Assembly: GCA_951804985.1 (NCBI GenBank)
Contig: OX638133.1
Span: forward strand, 13,102,501 to 13,166,500
DNA length: 64,000 nt
Reading direction: 5' to 3'
Source: Dryomyza anilis
Lineage: Eukaryota > Arthropoda > Insecta > Diptera > Dryomyzidae
Position 1 is the stretch's first letter. Every line of letters starts with the position of its first letter. This document shows positions 45,960-57,960 of the stretch, in pieces. The notes beneath the pieces are model-generated. The model had not been told where the DNA came from. It made no database searches and saw nothing but the letters and a program-made list of their open reading frames with translations. The position numbers and the translations under genes were made by a program.

Positions 45960-47200
45960 TATAAACTGCATTATTAAAAAATACACATATGGCACTTTTA
46001 TTCAATTCATTTGTTTTATATTTCAAATAGCATAAAATATATTAACATATTTTTTAACTTTTTTTTTGTAAAATATTTAATTTTACTTTAACATATATAT
46101 TTTTTAATATATGCATTTAGATAAAATTAAATATTTTATGCAGACGAAAAAGTATCGAAAAATATATAAAAACAGCAGACAACTTTTATAGCATTTTAGG
46201 GATTTTTTTCTGTTTTTTGCTATGCTGCAAATTTAACATACCATTTCAGCTTGACGGCCCAAAAATCGTCTTTTGTTTTTGTTACCCCGAGGCAGTATTA
46301 AAATTCTTCAAAAGTTTTTCAAATGATAATATTTAATGCGGGCAACTGTCGTGGCGGCAAAATGTCGTAAAAGAAGATGCTAATGCAGCTAATCAACTGG
46401 AAATGGAATATCAAATGATGTGTACAGTTGTATAATTTGCCAGATTTGCTATTTATTGATTGAACTTTTTAGTAATGTCAAATAAAATGTTGCTATATTT
46501 TTAAATTGTATTTCCAGTCTATTCTAATATTTTAATCTTTAAATAGCATCATTATTAGAAATTTCAATTTATTTTATACAACTCAAATAACTTTTCTTAT
46601 TCTGTAACATCTTTTAAGTATCATCCCCCCCCACCCGGGGATAAATGCTTTTTACATTTTTGCACCTCCACCTCATCAAAGATTTTGAGTATTTTATTTG
46701 TCTGCATATTATTCGTTGATGTTTATCCGTTGCCCCAATTTCTATGCTTTCGCCAAGTATATCGTGTATCTATAAAGTGTTTTGTGGAGCATCTATATTC
46801 TGAAGGTACTGAAGGCAAAGTCTTTAACCACACTAGGATACAGAATATTATTATTTTTTACAAATTATAATTGTTTAATTGAATTTAAATATTTTCTATT
46901 TTTAAAATTTAATACTATTTAAAAGGTACAATACTCATATTTACACTGCTCAACACTATTTTTTCTATATTAATTTAATATTATACATGAGTGCTAATTT
47001 TGACTGCATTGTTAATTTTTATATATCCCGTAACGTTTCTGAAAAAATTTGCAAATTAAAATATATGACCTTTTTACACAAATTTTAGAATTCTAATAAA
47101 ATTGTGGTATAGAAAAAGTTATACGGTTATTCTACATGATATCAAATGAAAATATTACAATATACAAAAAATTTCAGTAGTTTCGGAGATATGGCTTCTT
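45960..47200. other. No gene seen
   Basis: AT-rich sequence. 46220-46440 is slightly less so (GCGGGCAACTGTCGTGGCGG) and there is a C run near 46627, but I see no open frame or repeat that can be supported. Confidence 0.4.
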
Positions 47201-47202
47201 GA

Positions 47203-48600
47203 AAAGATCAATTGAAATTCAAAAAGACATCTCTTGAAATTCAAAAGATATCAATTGAAATTCAGAGGACATCAATTGAAATTCAGAAATTCCATTCGAA
47301 ATTCAAATACATCACTTGAAATTCATAAATTCCATTTTATACTCAAAAGAAATTCCATTTGAAATTCCGAAAGCATAAATTGAAATTCAGAAATATCCAT
47401 TTGAAATTCAAAAAGAGATTTAATGAAATTCATAAATTCCATTTGAAATTCAAAAGACATCAATTTAAATTCAGAAATTCCATTTGGAATTCAGAAGACA
47501 TCAATTGAAATGCAGAAATTCCATTTGAAATTCAAAAGACATCACTTGAAATTAAGAAATTCCATTTGAAATACAAAAGACATCAATAGAAATTCAGAAA
47601 TTCCATTTGAAATTCAAAAGACATCACTTGAAATTCAGAAATTCCATTTGGAATTCAAAAGACATCTATTGAAATTCAAAATTTCCATTTGAAACTCAAA
47701 AGACATCACTTTAAATTCATAAAATCCATTTGAAATTCAAAAGACGTAAATTGAATTTCAGAAATTCCATTTCAAATTCAAAAGACATCAATTTAAATTC
47801 AGAAATTTCATTTCAAATTCAAAAGACATCAAATGAAATTCAGAAATTCCATTTGAAACTCGAAAGACATCAATTGAAATTCAGAAATTCCATTTGAAAC
47901 TCAAAAGACATCACTTGAAATTCAGAAATTCCATCTGAAATTCAAAAGACATCAATTGAAATTCAGAAATTCCATTTGAAATTCAAACGACATCAATTGA
48001 AATTCGGAAATTCCATTTGGAATTTAGAAGACATCAATTGAAATTCAGAAATTCCATTTGAAACTCAAAAGACATCACTTGAAATTCAGAAATTCCATTT
48101 GGAATTTAGAAGACATCAATTGAAATTCAGAAATTCCATTTGAAACACAAAAGACATCACTTGAAATTAAGAAATTCCATTTGAAATTCAAAAGACATCA
48201 ATTGAAATTCAGAAATTCCATTTGGAATTCAGAAGACATCAATTTAAATTCAGAAATTCCATTTGAAACTCAAAAAACATCACTTTAAATTCATAAATTC
48301 CATTTGAAATACAAAAGACATCACTCGAAATCCATAAATTTCCATTTGAAATTCAAAAGACTTCAATTGAAATTCAGAAAATGTTCATTTGAAATTCAGA
48401 AAATTCATTTGAAATTCAGATATTTCCAATTTAATATTCAGAAATTTCCATTGGAAATTCTGAAAATTTTATTTGATTTTCAGAAATTTCCATTTGAAAT
48501 TCAGAAATTTCCATTTTAAATTCAGAAAATTTCTATTTAAAATTCAGAAAATTCATTTGAAATTCAGAAAATTCCAATTGAAATTCAAAAATTTCAAGAT
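47203..48600. repeat. 41-bp minisatellite array of 1.4 kb
   Basis: About 33 units of a 41-bp repeat made of two related halves, CATTTGAAATTCAAAAGACA and TCAATTGAAATTCAGAAATTC. The left edge and the part after about 48360 are more diverged and fall back to a GAAATTCAGAAA half-unit. Units with CACTTG versus CAATTG alternate in blocks, a sign of higher-order duplication (for example TTTGGAATTxAGAAGACATC units recur). A period of 41 is not a multiple of three, so the array is not coding. Confidence 0.95.
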
Positions 48601-48728
48601 CATTATCAAGTTTTTTTGATATTGACTAAATTTTTTGAGTTATTGCCAGGGCTAACAATTATATGGACGAAAAGCTAGAACAATATTGTGACAGGTCGAC
48701 CAGAATTTCCATAAGTTTATTTTAAAAT

Positions 48729-49085
48729 CTTTGGCCCAATCTGCTTTGCTAACGAGTATCGAATCAGGATGAACCATGAGCTGTATGAGTTATTCGACGA
48801 CATTGACATAGTCAAGCGCATCAAGATCCAGCGGCTTCGCTGACTAGGTCATGTCGAACGAATGGATGAAAACACTCTAGCCAAGAAGGTGCTTGAATCG
48901 AAACTCGAAGGTGGACAACGTAGAAGAGGGCGTCCAAATCTGCGTTGGAAAGACCAAGTTGAGGACAACCTGGTAACGCTTGGTATTTCTAACTGGCGTC
49001 AGCGCACGCAAAGCAGATCCGACTGGCGCGGCTTCATCTCAGCGGCCAAAATCGACCCACGGTTGTAAGGGCCATTTAAGTAAGT
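48729..49085 (+). pseudogene. Non-LTR retrotransposon ORF end, RTE-like
   Basis: The frame reads FGPICFANEYRIRMNHELY, then IKIQRLR, an in-frame TGA at 48841, LGHVERMDE, QRRRGRPNLRWKDQVEDNL and SDWRGFISAAK. The GHVxRM...GRPxxRWxDxV...W pattern is the hallmark of the C-terminal end of RTE-type endonuclease/reverse transcriptase proteins. The stop replaces what is normally Trp at that position (RLRWLGHV in the family). The element is severely 5' truncated, as is usual for LINEs, and ends in a TAAG repeat, also typical for this group. Confidence 0.8.
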
Positions 49086-49089
49086 AAGT

Positions 49090-50925
49090 TATTTTAAAAT
49101 ATTACCTGAAGTATTTTCAATAGAATACAAGAGAAATCAGTACTAGAAGATGTCAAATTCATAAAATATATATAAAAAATCGATTTTTTTAAAATTTGTT
49201 TTATGTAATAACCAGGCCTCGTTTTTTATAGTAGAAACCATATATTTGAATAAATCCATATCAATCAATATTTTGGATAAAAACTAACTTATATGTCTCC
49301 ATTTCGACAAATTTCCACTACAATTATGGCATTTTCAAACATCTTTAGGTGTACAATCGATAAAATTTAACAATAATACTGCAGGAAACTATATCTGGAT
49401 ATTACTACAGGACACAATAGATTGAGATTTGTAGAAAATTTGGTTGGGTGTAAGGTAAAAGCAAAAATTATTCGAAAAAAAAATTATTCAATCAACCCCT
49501 TCATGATCAATTTTACCACCTGTATTACAATTTTAGAAAAAAAAATATTCTTTGAAAATAATTTTATTTCAGTACAATTTATTATTTCAAGAGCAAAGAT
49601 TCTTGAGACGGCTGAATAATTAAAAAAATCCATATTTGAAGATTTTGATCCATGTTTTAAGTTTTTTGATTTATATTTTACATTTTTGGTCTATTTTTAG
49701 CTAGTTTTTAGTCAAAGTTTAATTCACAAATTATATCATATTAAATGCGATTTTATTATCTATTAAATGAAATCTCATATGACCTTCTCTCTAAGCTATT
49801 TTTTAAGATACACGCTATGTTAAGCTATTTTTGTGAGTTTTAAATGATTTTTTCACTTTTCAAGTGACCAAATTTCGGAAACCAAAAAAGCTAGAGGCTC
49901 TCAATTTTTATTTTTTCTTAGTTTGGTTTTCTTAGTTTGGAACTAATATTTGTAGAAAATTTCAATTAGTTTTGAATAAAAACTTCAAAATCAAATTATT
50001 TTCGAAAGAATTTTTCTTAATTCTTTTTAATTTCATTAAAAATTTGATCATGAACTAATTTTTCTCATATTGAAAACTTATTAAAATCATTTAAATATTT
50101 GTTTACATATTTATTAAACAAAAAACTTAAAACAAGTTACCTAGTTTAGTGCAACATTTAAATCAAACCCGTCTGTCTTCGCAGACACAGGCGTTACTAA
50201 CATGAATTGAAAAATTGATTTCGATTGTTGTACCCCTCGATGATGTTGTTGGTTTAGTTCGTCTGTACATGAAAACTTTTATTCAATCATCGATCGCATT
50301 GACATCGATGGCCATCAAAGCATTCAACATGTTCTGTGCGCTGTTTCGGCTGTTTCCAAAAACGAATTTCTAGAAAATTTTACATTTTCCTTTGAATTAG
50401 CTTCAGTGCCAGCCACATTTTCACAGAAAAGAAACTTCGTGTTTTTGCTCCTTTGTATGTCTCCTTACAAATCACACAAATCTCAACCCACTCGGGCGCA
50501 TTCCATATCGCCAACAGAACCCCCCCTACACGACAACCTTTCATCATACTTGGCGCATATCCTGCGGGACTGCGAAAGTGCCTTGAAAAAGACATGCAAA
50601 GTGAATTTCGTAGGCATGAAATTTTACGCTACTTCTTTGTGTTGTTTGCTTATTTATACTAGGTTGTTTGTTTTTTTTTTTTTATTTTATTTTTCTTGTC
50701 TGCCTCTGCTGTTTTTGTATATAAAGATGTTTTGCATGTATTTTATGACTATATATTTTTGCTACGCTTTATTTTTCCACTGCCATTTTGTTTGTTTGCT
50801 GCTTTACTTTGCTGTTTCCGTTTTCTTGTTTATATTCATCTATTACTTGTATTTGTTATTTGCGTATTTCCGAATCGATAAATAACTAGAAATGTGGTAT
50901 CGTTTTCGCGAGGATGCGAAAAAAA
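49090..50925. other. No gene supported; unique block at 50.2-50.6 kb
   Basis: 49090-50150 is AT-rich without features. 50170-50620 has higher GC, with an acceptor-like CGTCTGTCTTCGCAG and an open frame from 50406 on the plus strand (159 codons), but the second half of that frame is a T-rich tract giving Phe/Leu/Tyr runs. I do not call it a gene. Confidence 0.3.
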
Positions 50926-51360
50926 TTCCCGCAAATCCCATTAAAATTGGTCAATAGGATAATTATTGATTTCACCTAAAAAAAATTCCCTCAAATCGCA
51001 TTAAAATTGGTCAATGGTACAATTATTGATTTAATAGTATACAAAAAATAAATATTTTCATATAAACTCAATGGAAATGTCATGGTATTTTGTAGTATTT
51101 AATAGTATTTTCTGATTAAAATAAAAATTTATCCTATTGACTATTTTTAATTGTAAAAAACTATTATTTATATAGTATTTTTTTTCTGAGTGTTAACAGT
51201 ATACAAAAAGTAAATCTTTTCATATAAACTGAATGGCAATGTCATGGTATTTTCTAGAATTTAATGGTATTTTCCGATTAAAATAATAATTTATATTATT
51301 GACTATTTTTAATAGTAAAAAACTATTATGTATATAGTATTTTTTCTGGGTGTGGGAATA
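50926..51360. mobile_element. ATTTTCATATAAACT / TAGTATT repeat, tandem copies
   Basis: TTCCCxCAAATCxCATTAAA followed by ATTGGTCAAT occurs at 50926 and again near 50988. Then come two units (about 51035-51190 and 51195-51355), each with AGTATACAAAAA, CATATAAACTxAATGGxAAT, GTCATGGTATTTT, TGACTATTTTTAAT and ATATAGTATTTTTTxTG. The inverted copy at 63722-63915 has the same parts in the same order, showing the single-unit structure. Confidence 0.7.
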
Positions 51361-52040
51361 AGTCGAAAACCCTACAGTAATCGAAAACGATAACAATTTC
51401 AAATAAACAAAAAATAGCTGAGGAATATGTTTAACGATATCGTTACGAATTCGAAACGTTATCGAAATTATATACTGTCGAAAATATGTTTATTGGGAAT
51501 TGGCAAATTAAAATAAAAAATCGTGTTTGTTTTTAATCGACAAAAGAAAACCATCTCACAGTAATTCGATTATCGATTTTTTGTTTCAAACAGTTTTCTT
51601 TAATACTTTTCTTTAATATTTTATTTTCAATTACCTCCACATTTGCCAATGGTTAACCAAAATTTGGTCATCACAAAGAACCAGCAGCCATTTTAATTTA
51701 CATCGACAGATCCACAATAGGTGCAGTTCCATGAAACAGTCTTTTAATAAGAATAGGCTTTTCTACAACAAGAAACCTCTTTTGGCATTAGGTTTAAAGA
51801 ACAATTGAAATGGAATTTTTACAAATTCGTTAATAAAAAGGTCATATTTATAACATAATACGGATATTTAATATTATCATATAAATACACAACATTGTTT
51901 CAAAGGCGTTTCAAATTCGTTGCAGTACAAACTATAACACTTATTAACTACTCAACAAAACGAAAAAAGAAATTGAAATAGAAATTCCATTCATTAATCC
52001 TATATAACTCGCGATTGCTGATTTTGAGTGCGTACTCAGT
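51361..52040. other. No gene seen
   Basis: AT-rich DNA with CGATAxCGTTACGA words near 51430. The last part (51940-52040, and on beyond the next SINE) resembles the interior of the element at 55846-57005: ACTACTCAACAAAA and CTCAGTTTT words are shared. The SINE at 52053-52344 therefore seems to have landed inside an older copy of that element. Confidence 0.35.
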
Positions 52041-52052
52041 TTTATTCTATTA

Positions 52053-52344
52053 TAATAATAAATAATAGTTTGGCGCTGCAGTCCTATAAGAACTTATGCC
52101 GAGCTCTCTCACCATTTTGAGCTGTGCGTGTAATATTTTTACTCAAAGTGGTGGGACCTACAGTTTATTGCCGAATCCGAATGGCGGGTGAGAGCTTTTT
52201 TAGGCATTGTCTTACTCTCGTAGGTTTGCCATTTACTGCCGAGAGGTAGCGCGGTATAGAAAAAATGTTTCTATGAAAAGGCTTGAACCGGGGACCTTTC
52301 GGCTCGTAGTCCAACGCACTAACCACTGAGCTACCGCGGCTACA
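52053..52344 (-). mobile_element. tRNA-derived SINE, copy 6
   Basis: An inverted copy with intact A box, flanked by a 9-bp duplication ATTCTATTA at 52044-52052 and 52345-52353. An internal deletion of about 25 bases removes the segment just after the B box (the GGACTGGGGCTAACAACATC part). Confidence 0.88.
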
Positions 52345-52429
52345 ATTCTATTACGAAACGATTTTAAGAAACTTGCTCTCGATATTTTAGACCTTTTTCA
52401 GCCTTTTTCAACAGTAAAAACAATTTTTC

Positions 52430-52580
52430 TTTCAATTGTCAAGACTAATTACAATATATCGATAAATACTATTATTCCTATAGTTTTTTTAAGATATTTG
52501 AATTTAAACTCGAAAAATATTGATTTTTGTAGACTATTTTTGGACGATTTTTTTAGCATTTTGGTTCTAATCATAAATAA
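52430..52580. mobile_element. End of an AATATTTTTCGA-family element
   Basis: CAATTGTCAAGACTAATTAC, ATATCGATAAATACTATTAT, AAACTCGAAAAATATTGATT and TGGACGATTTTTTTAGCATT match the right terminal repeat of 55846-57005 in order. No coding capacity. Confidence 0.6.
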
Positions 52581-52877
52581 TAAAATGATTTATGGTTATG
52601 TAGTACATAGTATAAGGAAACGATGAAAATTACTAACCTTTTTCTATCGGATCTCATTATTAACTGTTTAGATTTGAAATGCTTGTATTGTTGACAGAAC
52701 CATAGCAATTGATTGTGCAAATTGTTGGGCCCAACAAATATATATTTTGTATGTGTTAAATAGTACTTATTAAACTGTATATCATATTTAAATATATATA
52801 AAAACAAAATCTTTGAAAAATTTTTGGAAATTTTTATAAAGTTTTTTTTTTCGAGGATCTTCATTTTCGGTTCACAC

Positions 52878-54150
52878 TTGATGTTTGAGTGGAATTGGAA
52901 AGCGTAATTAACTTCCATTTAGTGCGAAACGAATTACTTAGTGACCGACAATATGGTTTCCGTAGGACCAGATCCACAGGTGACTTGATGGCGGTCCTCT
53001 CCGAAAAGTGGAATAATTGTGTTCACCTTTTCGGGGAAAGTAAGGTTTTTGCTCTGGATATTTCCAAGGCTTTTGATCGAGTGTGGCATGAAGCCCTCGT
53101 CTAAAAACGCGTTGCTATGGATGGTGTGTTCTCCGAACAACATTCCATCAATTCTGGAGTTCCGCAGGGTTCCGTCCTATCCCCGTCCCTATTTCTGGTA
53201 TTTATCAATGACCTTCTGTCATTGACCCAGAACCCAATCCCAATGCAGATGATAGCAACATTTGTCCTTCATACTAGTTCAAAAAGCGCCCAACCTCTTT
53301 GGAGATTGAGATTGAAAGACGCACTATGAATGACACACTCAATAATGACCTTAAAACAATCTCCGAGTGGGGTCTTGCAAATAGAGTTGATTTTAATGCT
53401 AGCAAGACCCAATGTTGTCTGTTATCTTACAAAAGAATGGATTCACCCCTCCCCTCAATATGGGTGCTGTGGATATTGCGCAGTCAGCTGCTCTTGACGT
53501 TCTGGGCATATCAATTCAATGTGATCTCCGTTGAAATGACCACATATTTGATGTGTCGAAAGAAGCGGCCAAGTGCCTCGGTTTTCTGAAACGGTGTAAG
53601 ACATACTTCACTCCTGCTGACTTACGCACTGTCTACACTACCTATATTCGGCCTAAGATGGAATACAACTCGCACATATAGGCAGGGGCTTCTAAATCTT
53701 CTTTGGAGTTCCTGGACCGAATCCAACAACGTGCAATATATTTAATAGGGGATGAAAATATTTCATCCTCTATTGGCTCTCTTGAGCACCGAAGGACCGT
53801 TGGTTGTGTATTAAAATGGTAAGTGTTCGAGGGAGATACATGGCCTGATTCCACCAGGTCGTGTGTTCTCTCGTTCTACTCGGGCATCGAACCAAGCCCA
53901 CCCCTTCGTAGTCCACTCGGTTCTCAACAGAACCACGCATTATAGAGAGAATACGTTCTTCAGTCGCACGATTCGTTTGTGAAACAATCTTCCTGCTTCT
54001 GTTTTTCCCGACATTTTTGATATTGGCAAATTCAAAACAAATATTCACCGACACTACCTCATCTTTTCCTCCCTTCTTCTAACCCTAATCCTTTCCTACG
54101 ATCAACACTGTGCTTTGCATAAATAGGGGCATCCCCTGAGTGTTGGTTAA
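52878..54150 (+). pseudogene. Jockey-like non-LTR retrotransposon, reverse transcriptase remnant
   Basis: Reading across frames gives, in order: LSDRQYGFRRTRSTGDLM (fingers), FALDISKAFDRVWHEAL (motif A with the catalytic Asp), SGVPQGSVLSPSLFLVFIND (motif B), ADDSNIC in another frame near 53245 (motif C with the Asp pair), SEWGLANRVDFNASKTQCC, KCLGFLKRCKTYFTPADLRT, FLDRIQQRAIYLIG and a C-terminal RLWNNLP-type segment. This is the order of jockey-clade reverse transcriptases. Frameshifts lie around 53180-53300, 53440-53560 and 53800-53960, with in-frame stops (for example at 53102). The endonuclease and gag parts are missing. A sister fragment lies at 6175-6870. Confidence 0.85.
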
Positions 54151-54159
54151 TCTGTAAAA

Positions 54160-54362
54160 AAAAAAAATGCCGAATCTGAACGGCGCGCAAGGAGCTTTTC
54201 TTAGGCAACGTTTTACTCACGTAAGTTTGCCATTGACTGTAGAGAAGTAGTGTCGTATAGAATTTTTTATTTATGAAAAGATGTTGACAGTCGCAGGGAT
54301 CAAACCCGGGACATTTTGGATCGTAGTCGAACGCACTAACCAATCGAGTCACCGACGCAGAA
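54160..54362 (-). mobile_element. Diverged tRNA-derived SINE, copy 7
   Basis: On the minus strand it has GTGACTCGATTGGTTAGTGC (A-box region) and a B-box-like GGGTTTGATCC. The body is recognisably that of the common SINE (CATCTTTTCATA, CAATGGCAAACTTACG, GAGTAAAACGTTGCCTA, GATTCGGCAT) but strongly diverged. It ends after the GATTCGGCAT part in an A-rich tail instead of the usual 3' segment, so it is an older or distinct subfamily. 54363-55205 has no supported feature. Confidence 0.75.
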
Positions 54363-55209
54363 CTGGGTATCTTTTAATGAAGTAAATACATTTGGATTTG
54401 GTTTTTATTTGATTGGAAATTGATGAGAAATTTCATTGGAAATTCGACCTATTAGATTCCGCTGTATAATAGCCTAAGTTGAACTTTATTTCTTTATCCA
54501 ATTTTAATATCTACAACAAAATTTGTTGTTGTAATACCTTTTTTATTACTAGTTTGCATTATGGATAATATCAGATACTCAGAAATATTTTTGGTTTGGA
54601 ATTTTAACCCACTGAAAATGTTTAAAAACTGAAAATTTGTAAAAGGATTTTTTTTTCATATTGAGCTCTAATATCTCCATAAGATTTAAAGATATTGCAT
54701 TCAGGTTATATATTTTTTAAATTCTGGACATTTTATCTATATTTTTCAAATAGAAACGATTGTCATACTTTTTTATTTGTATATCCAATACTGATTTGTA
54801 TATCCAATTAAGAATGGCTACAATTTCGATAATTGATCACGACCAAAACGTTGAATCACAATTCGTTTTTGTCAGTGAGGTAGATGCAAATATTTCGAAA
54901 ATTCTATATATTTTCTTAATCTACAAAATCATCACATTAACAAATATTATTGAAAAATTTGTCTGTATGTCTCATTATTTCAAAACGCATAAAATAAATT
55001 TCAGTTTGTTTATGAGAAATAAATTCACTGGAAATGGTTTAATTTTCATTTCCCGATGCTTGATTTTTTTTCTGTTGTCATTGGGTGAAGTGAGTCGTGC
55101 TTGAATGAAATTTTGACGTCTATGCATTTTCATAACAAAGAGTGCAAAATAATAATATACAAAATAAAAATAACAATTTGCATATGTAAGGTATTTAAGT
55201 TTTTCTATA

Positions 55210-55437
55210 CACAGAAAAAACAAAATACTGTATTTAAGTATGAAAAAGACTTAGAATAGCACCATCCCAAAATCGACTAACATTAAGTCCGCACAGACTT
55301 ATATTAAGTACGTACGGACTTAATATAAGTCTGTGCGGACTTAACTTAAGTCTGTGTGGACTTAATATTAGTCGAATTTGGGATGGTGCTATTCTAAGTC
55401 TTTTTTATACTTAAATACAGTATTTTTTTTCTCTGTG
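55210..55437. mobile_element. Palindromic MITE with TA duplication, 228 bp
   Basis: It starts CACAGAAAAAACAAAATACT and ends with the inverse (ending AGTATTTTTTTTCTCTGTG), flanked by TA on both sides (55208-55209, 55438-55439). The inverted repeats extend almost to the centre (ATAGCACCATCCC, CGACTAA), and the middle has several ACTTAATATAAGTCTGTGCG-type repeats. A TA duplication with CACAG ends fits a Tc1/mariner-type non-autonomous element. A long hairpin RNA is expected if transcribed. Confidence 0.82.
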
Positions 55438-55845
55438 TAGTGTTTTTATTTTTTATTTTTACTCCTTTGCTTTTCACTTTTTGCGTTTTTATTTTTCCCT
55501 TGCCGTTTTTTAAAATTATAACAAAAACATTTCTTTGCTAGCGTTTAAATTGATTAACTGTGGGAAAAATCACATTTGACGTTTGCCAGAGACGTCAAAG
55601 GGCATTAACCGTTATGTGGCAGTCAAGCGCGCCAAATTAATTTGAACATTAGTATGGTTCAGACGATGAAACAAGGTTTAGAACAATACATTGCAATGTA
55701 TAGAAGATTGAATATGCTTATTCAGATATAATTTTTATTTTTCCACCTAAGTAAGCGATGTGAATTAAAAAAAATGCACAATTTACACAATAGACTGATT
55801 TGAATTTGTAAAACTTTTTTTTATTTTCCTTTAGCTCCAAAATTT

Positions 55846-57005
55846 TAAAAAAATCGCCCAAAACTAATCTAAATGATAAAATCAATATTTTTCGAGTTTA
55901 GATTCAAATATCTTATAAACATATCGGATTAATAATATTTATCGGTATATTGTAATAAGTCTTGACAATTGAAATTCGACGCGAAGCGAAACATTTTAAC
56001 ATTTTTGGATTTTGAATCAGTTTAATGTACATATTATAACAACCCAAAAATACATTTCACGATAACGAAACAAAAAAAAAATATTCGCTATCTTAGTATG
56101 AGTTTCCTTCCAGATGCTAATCAAGACTTCGAACTCAATTTTTCAATTCAAATTGCCTCAATTTTTTTTATTTATTACGTACAACAAATATGTGTCATTC
56201 CTTATGTTATTTTCTACATATGGTCGTTGTAGAACTTAAAGTCACCAAATACATTTTTTAGAAAATCATAAATTTTGAGTTAGTTAGTTATTATTACAAA
56301 AAGTAATTAATACATTTTTAAAGTTGAAATACCAATTGATAGTATGACATTTTCTTATCATTTGGAACAAATATTGAGCTCATCGATCAGAAATTGACAG
56401 ATCTAAAATGATTTTTGTAAATGAATAATTGGCATTTTGAAAATGTAGTTGGTTACTTATACTTCTATAACGTCGATATTTACTTTTTAGAGATTTGAGT
56501 TTTCAATATAATTTCTTTTGTGTTCATTTGAGAATACTTTTGCTAATAATTTGGAATAAACCTAATGAATTTTTGATAGTTCTGCTCAAACTTATGACCA
56601 GTAAAACGCAAAAAATATAAATATTAATGTGTACGACAACACTACTCAACAAAATGAGACCGAATTTTTGTCATAAAAATTTCATACATCAACTTTATAT
56701 AATTGGCGGTTACTTATTTTGATTGCATACTCAGTTTTTTTTATTACGTAACGTAATATTAATACGTAAAATTACTATCGAACTTCTAGGCTTTTTAAGA
56801 TACTTTTTAGAATAAAAAAAATATAGACTTTTAACCAAATAGTTTTTCAAAAATCTTCATTTGTCAAGACTTATTATAATATACCGATAAATACTACTAT
56901 TCCGATAGGTTTTTAAGATATTTAAATCTAAATTCGAAAAATATTGATTTTTTAGATTTAGATTATTTTTGTGCGATTTTTTTAACATTTTGGATCTAAA
57001 GGAAA
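55846..57005. mobile_element. 1.2-kb element with 130-bp inverted repeats
   Basis: The left arm (about 55849-55980: TTAAAAAAATCGCCCAAAA, TCAATATTTTTCGAGTTTAG, ATATCTTATAAACATATCGG, AGTCTTGACAATT) is matched in reverse complement by the right arm (about 56866-57000). The middle is AT-rich without a transposase frame. Partial copies are at 44975-45210 and 51940-52580. The class is unknown; long inverted arms suggest a foldback or DNA transposon derivative. Confidence 0.7.
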
Positions 57006-57960
57006 ATAAACGAGTTGGGAAAGTTAGATCACATGGATAAGTTCGGTCACATGGGGCGGACTTTTATAGTCAGTTGGGCTCGACTATGGAATACCGTACA
57101 CTCTTGGTGAATATAAAGGGTTTTTCAACAGGGACGCGAGAGGGACAGCAAACGATGCCATATTTCTTGCCGCTCTTTTGACATTTCCCTTCAGTAAGAT
57201 TTGCCATTTTTACGATGGAAAGATATACGAATTCGAATTTCGGTAGTAAATTTTAATAATTTCGACTCGTTGTTGGCTCGTATATCTTTCCATCATCAAA
57301 TGGTGAACCTTAATGAAGAGAAATGTCAAAAGGGCGACAAGAAATATGGCGTCGTTTGCTGTCCCTGTCGCTATAATTTTGTAGCGTCCCTGTTGAAAAA
57401 CCCTTGAAAAAAACTTTTGTAGCGCTCTTATTGAAAAACCCTTTATTAGTGGTATAATTTGGTGGAATAATTGTTAATAATAATACGCCTAAAATTTCCA
57501 CTACAAAAAATCGTTAAAAAATTAAAAAATTCAAATGTAGTGGGATCACGCCCATTTTTGAAACATATATTTTGAAGCGAATTCTAACAATACGTTTCAA
57601 ATTTTATAAATATATATTTAATAATTTTCGAGTTATTCCTTCCTAAATAGTAATATATAAGTAAGTTGTATGGGAGGTGGGCGTGTCCGTTGACCGATTT
57701 TGCTCAAAGCCAAACATCGAACCATTTTTTTGCTAAAACGTATTGAAACCAAATTTCATTGCATTCTGACTATTATTTTTCAAGTTATCTTGTGCCCGGT
57801 CAGACAGCAAGACAGACGGACATGGCTAAACGGATTCGGGTAGGGATGCTGATCAAGAATATTTATACTTTTCCATACCGGCCTCGCCTCCCAAGGGGCG
57901 TTACAAATATCTGCACAAACTTAATATACCCTGTACCTCATAGGTGTAGGGTATAACAAA
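57003..57960 (+). mobile_element. GTTGGGAAAGTTA...GGGTATAAC dispersed repeat, copy 1
   Basis: It begins GTTGGGAAAGTTAGATCACA, has CACATGGGGCGGACTTTTAT and CGACTATGGAATACC, then after a foldback insert continues with GGATCACGCCCATTTTTG, TTGTATGGGAGGTGGGCGTG, CAGACGGACATGGCTAAACG, GATGCTGATCAAGAATAT and CTGTACCTCATAGGTG, ending TAGGGTATAAC. The second copy at 61556-62345 has the same order. A 3' end with GATGCTGATCAAGAATAT and a GGGTATAA close is a widespread dipteran repeat type; I cannot name the family with certainty. Confidence 0.65.
57114..57447. mobile_element. Foldback MITE inserted in the preceding repeat
   Basis: AAGGGTTTTTCAACAGGGAC opens it, and the inverse GTCCCTGTTGAAAAACCCTT closes at 57404. 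Longer inverse matches lie inside (GACAGCAAACGATGCCATAT with ATATGGCGTCGTTTGCTGTC; GATGGAAAGATATACGA with TCGTATATCTTTCCATC). A second, solo terminus TTATTGAAAAACCCTTTA follows at 57430-57447. The repeat at 61.6 kb lacks this insert, which shows that it was inserted later. Confidence 0.75.

Noticed and set aside
47203..48600. CRISPR-like array
   Set aside because: The repeats are contiguous with no unique spacers, unit length 41, in a eukaryotic genome: a minisatellite.
50406..50885. 159-codon plus-strand frame as a membrane protein gene
   Set aside because: The apparent membrane part is a T-rich tract read as Phe/Leu/Tyr, and there is no splice support or recognisable domain. Kept only as an unexplained higher-GC block.
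52878..54150. Active jockey-like retrotransposon
   Set aside because: Frameshifts, in-frame stops and missing 5' domains show that it is dead.
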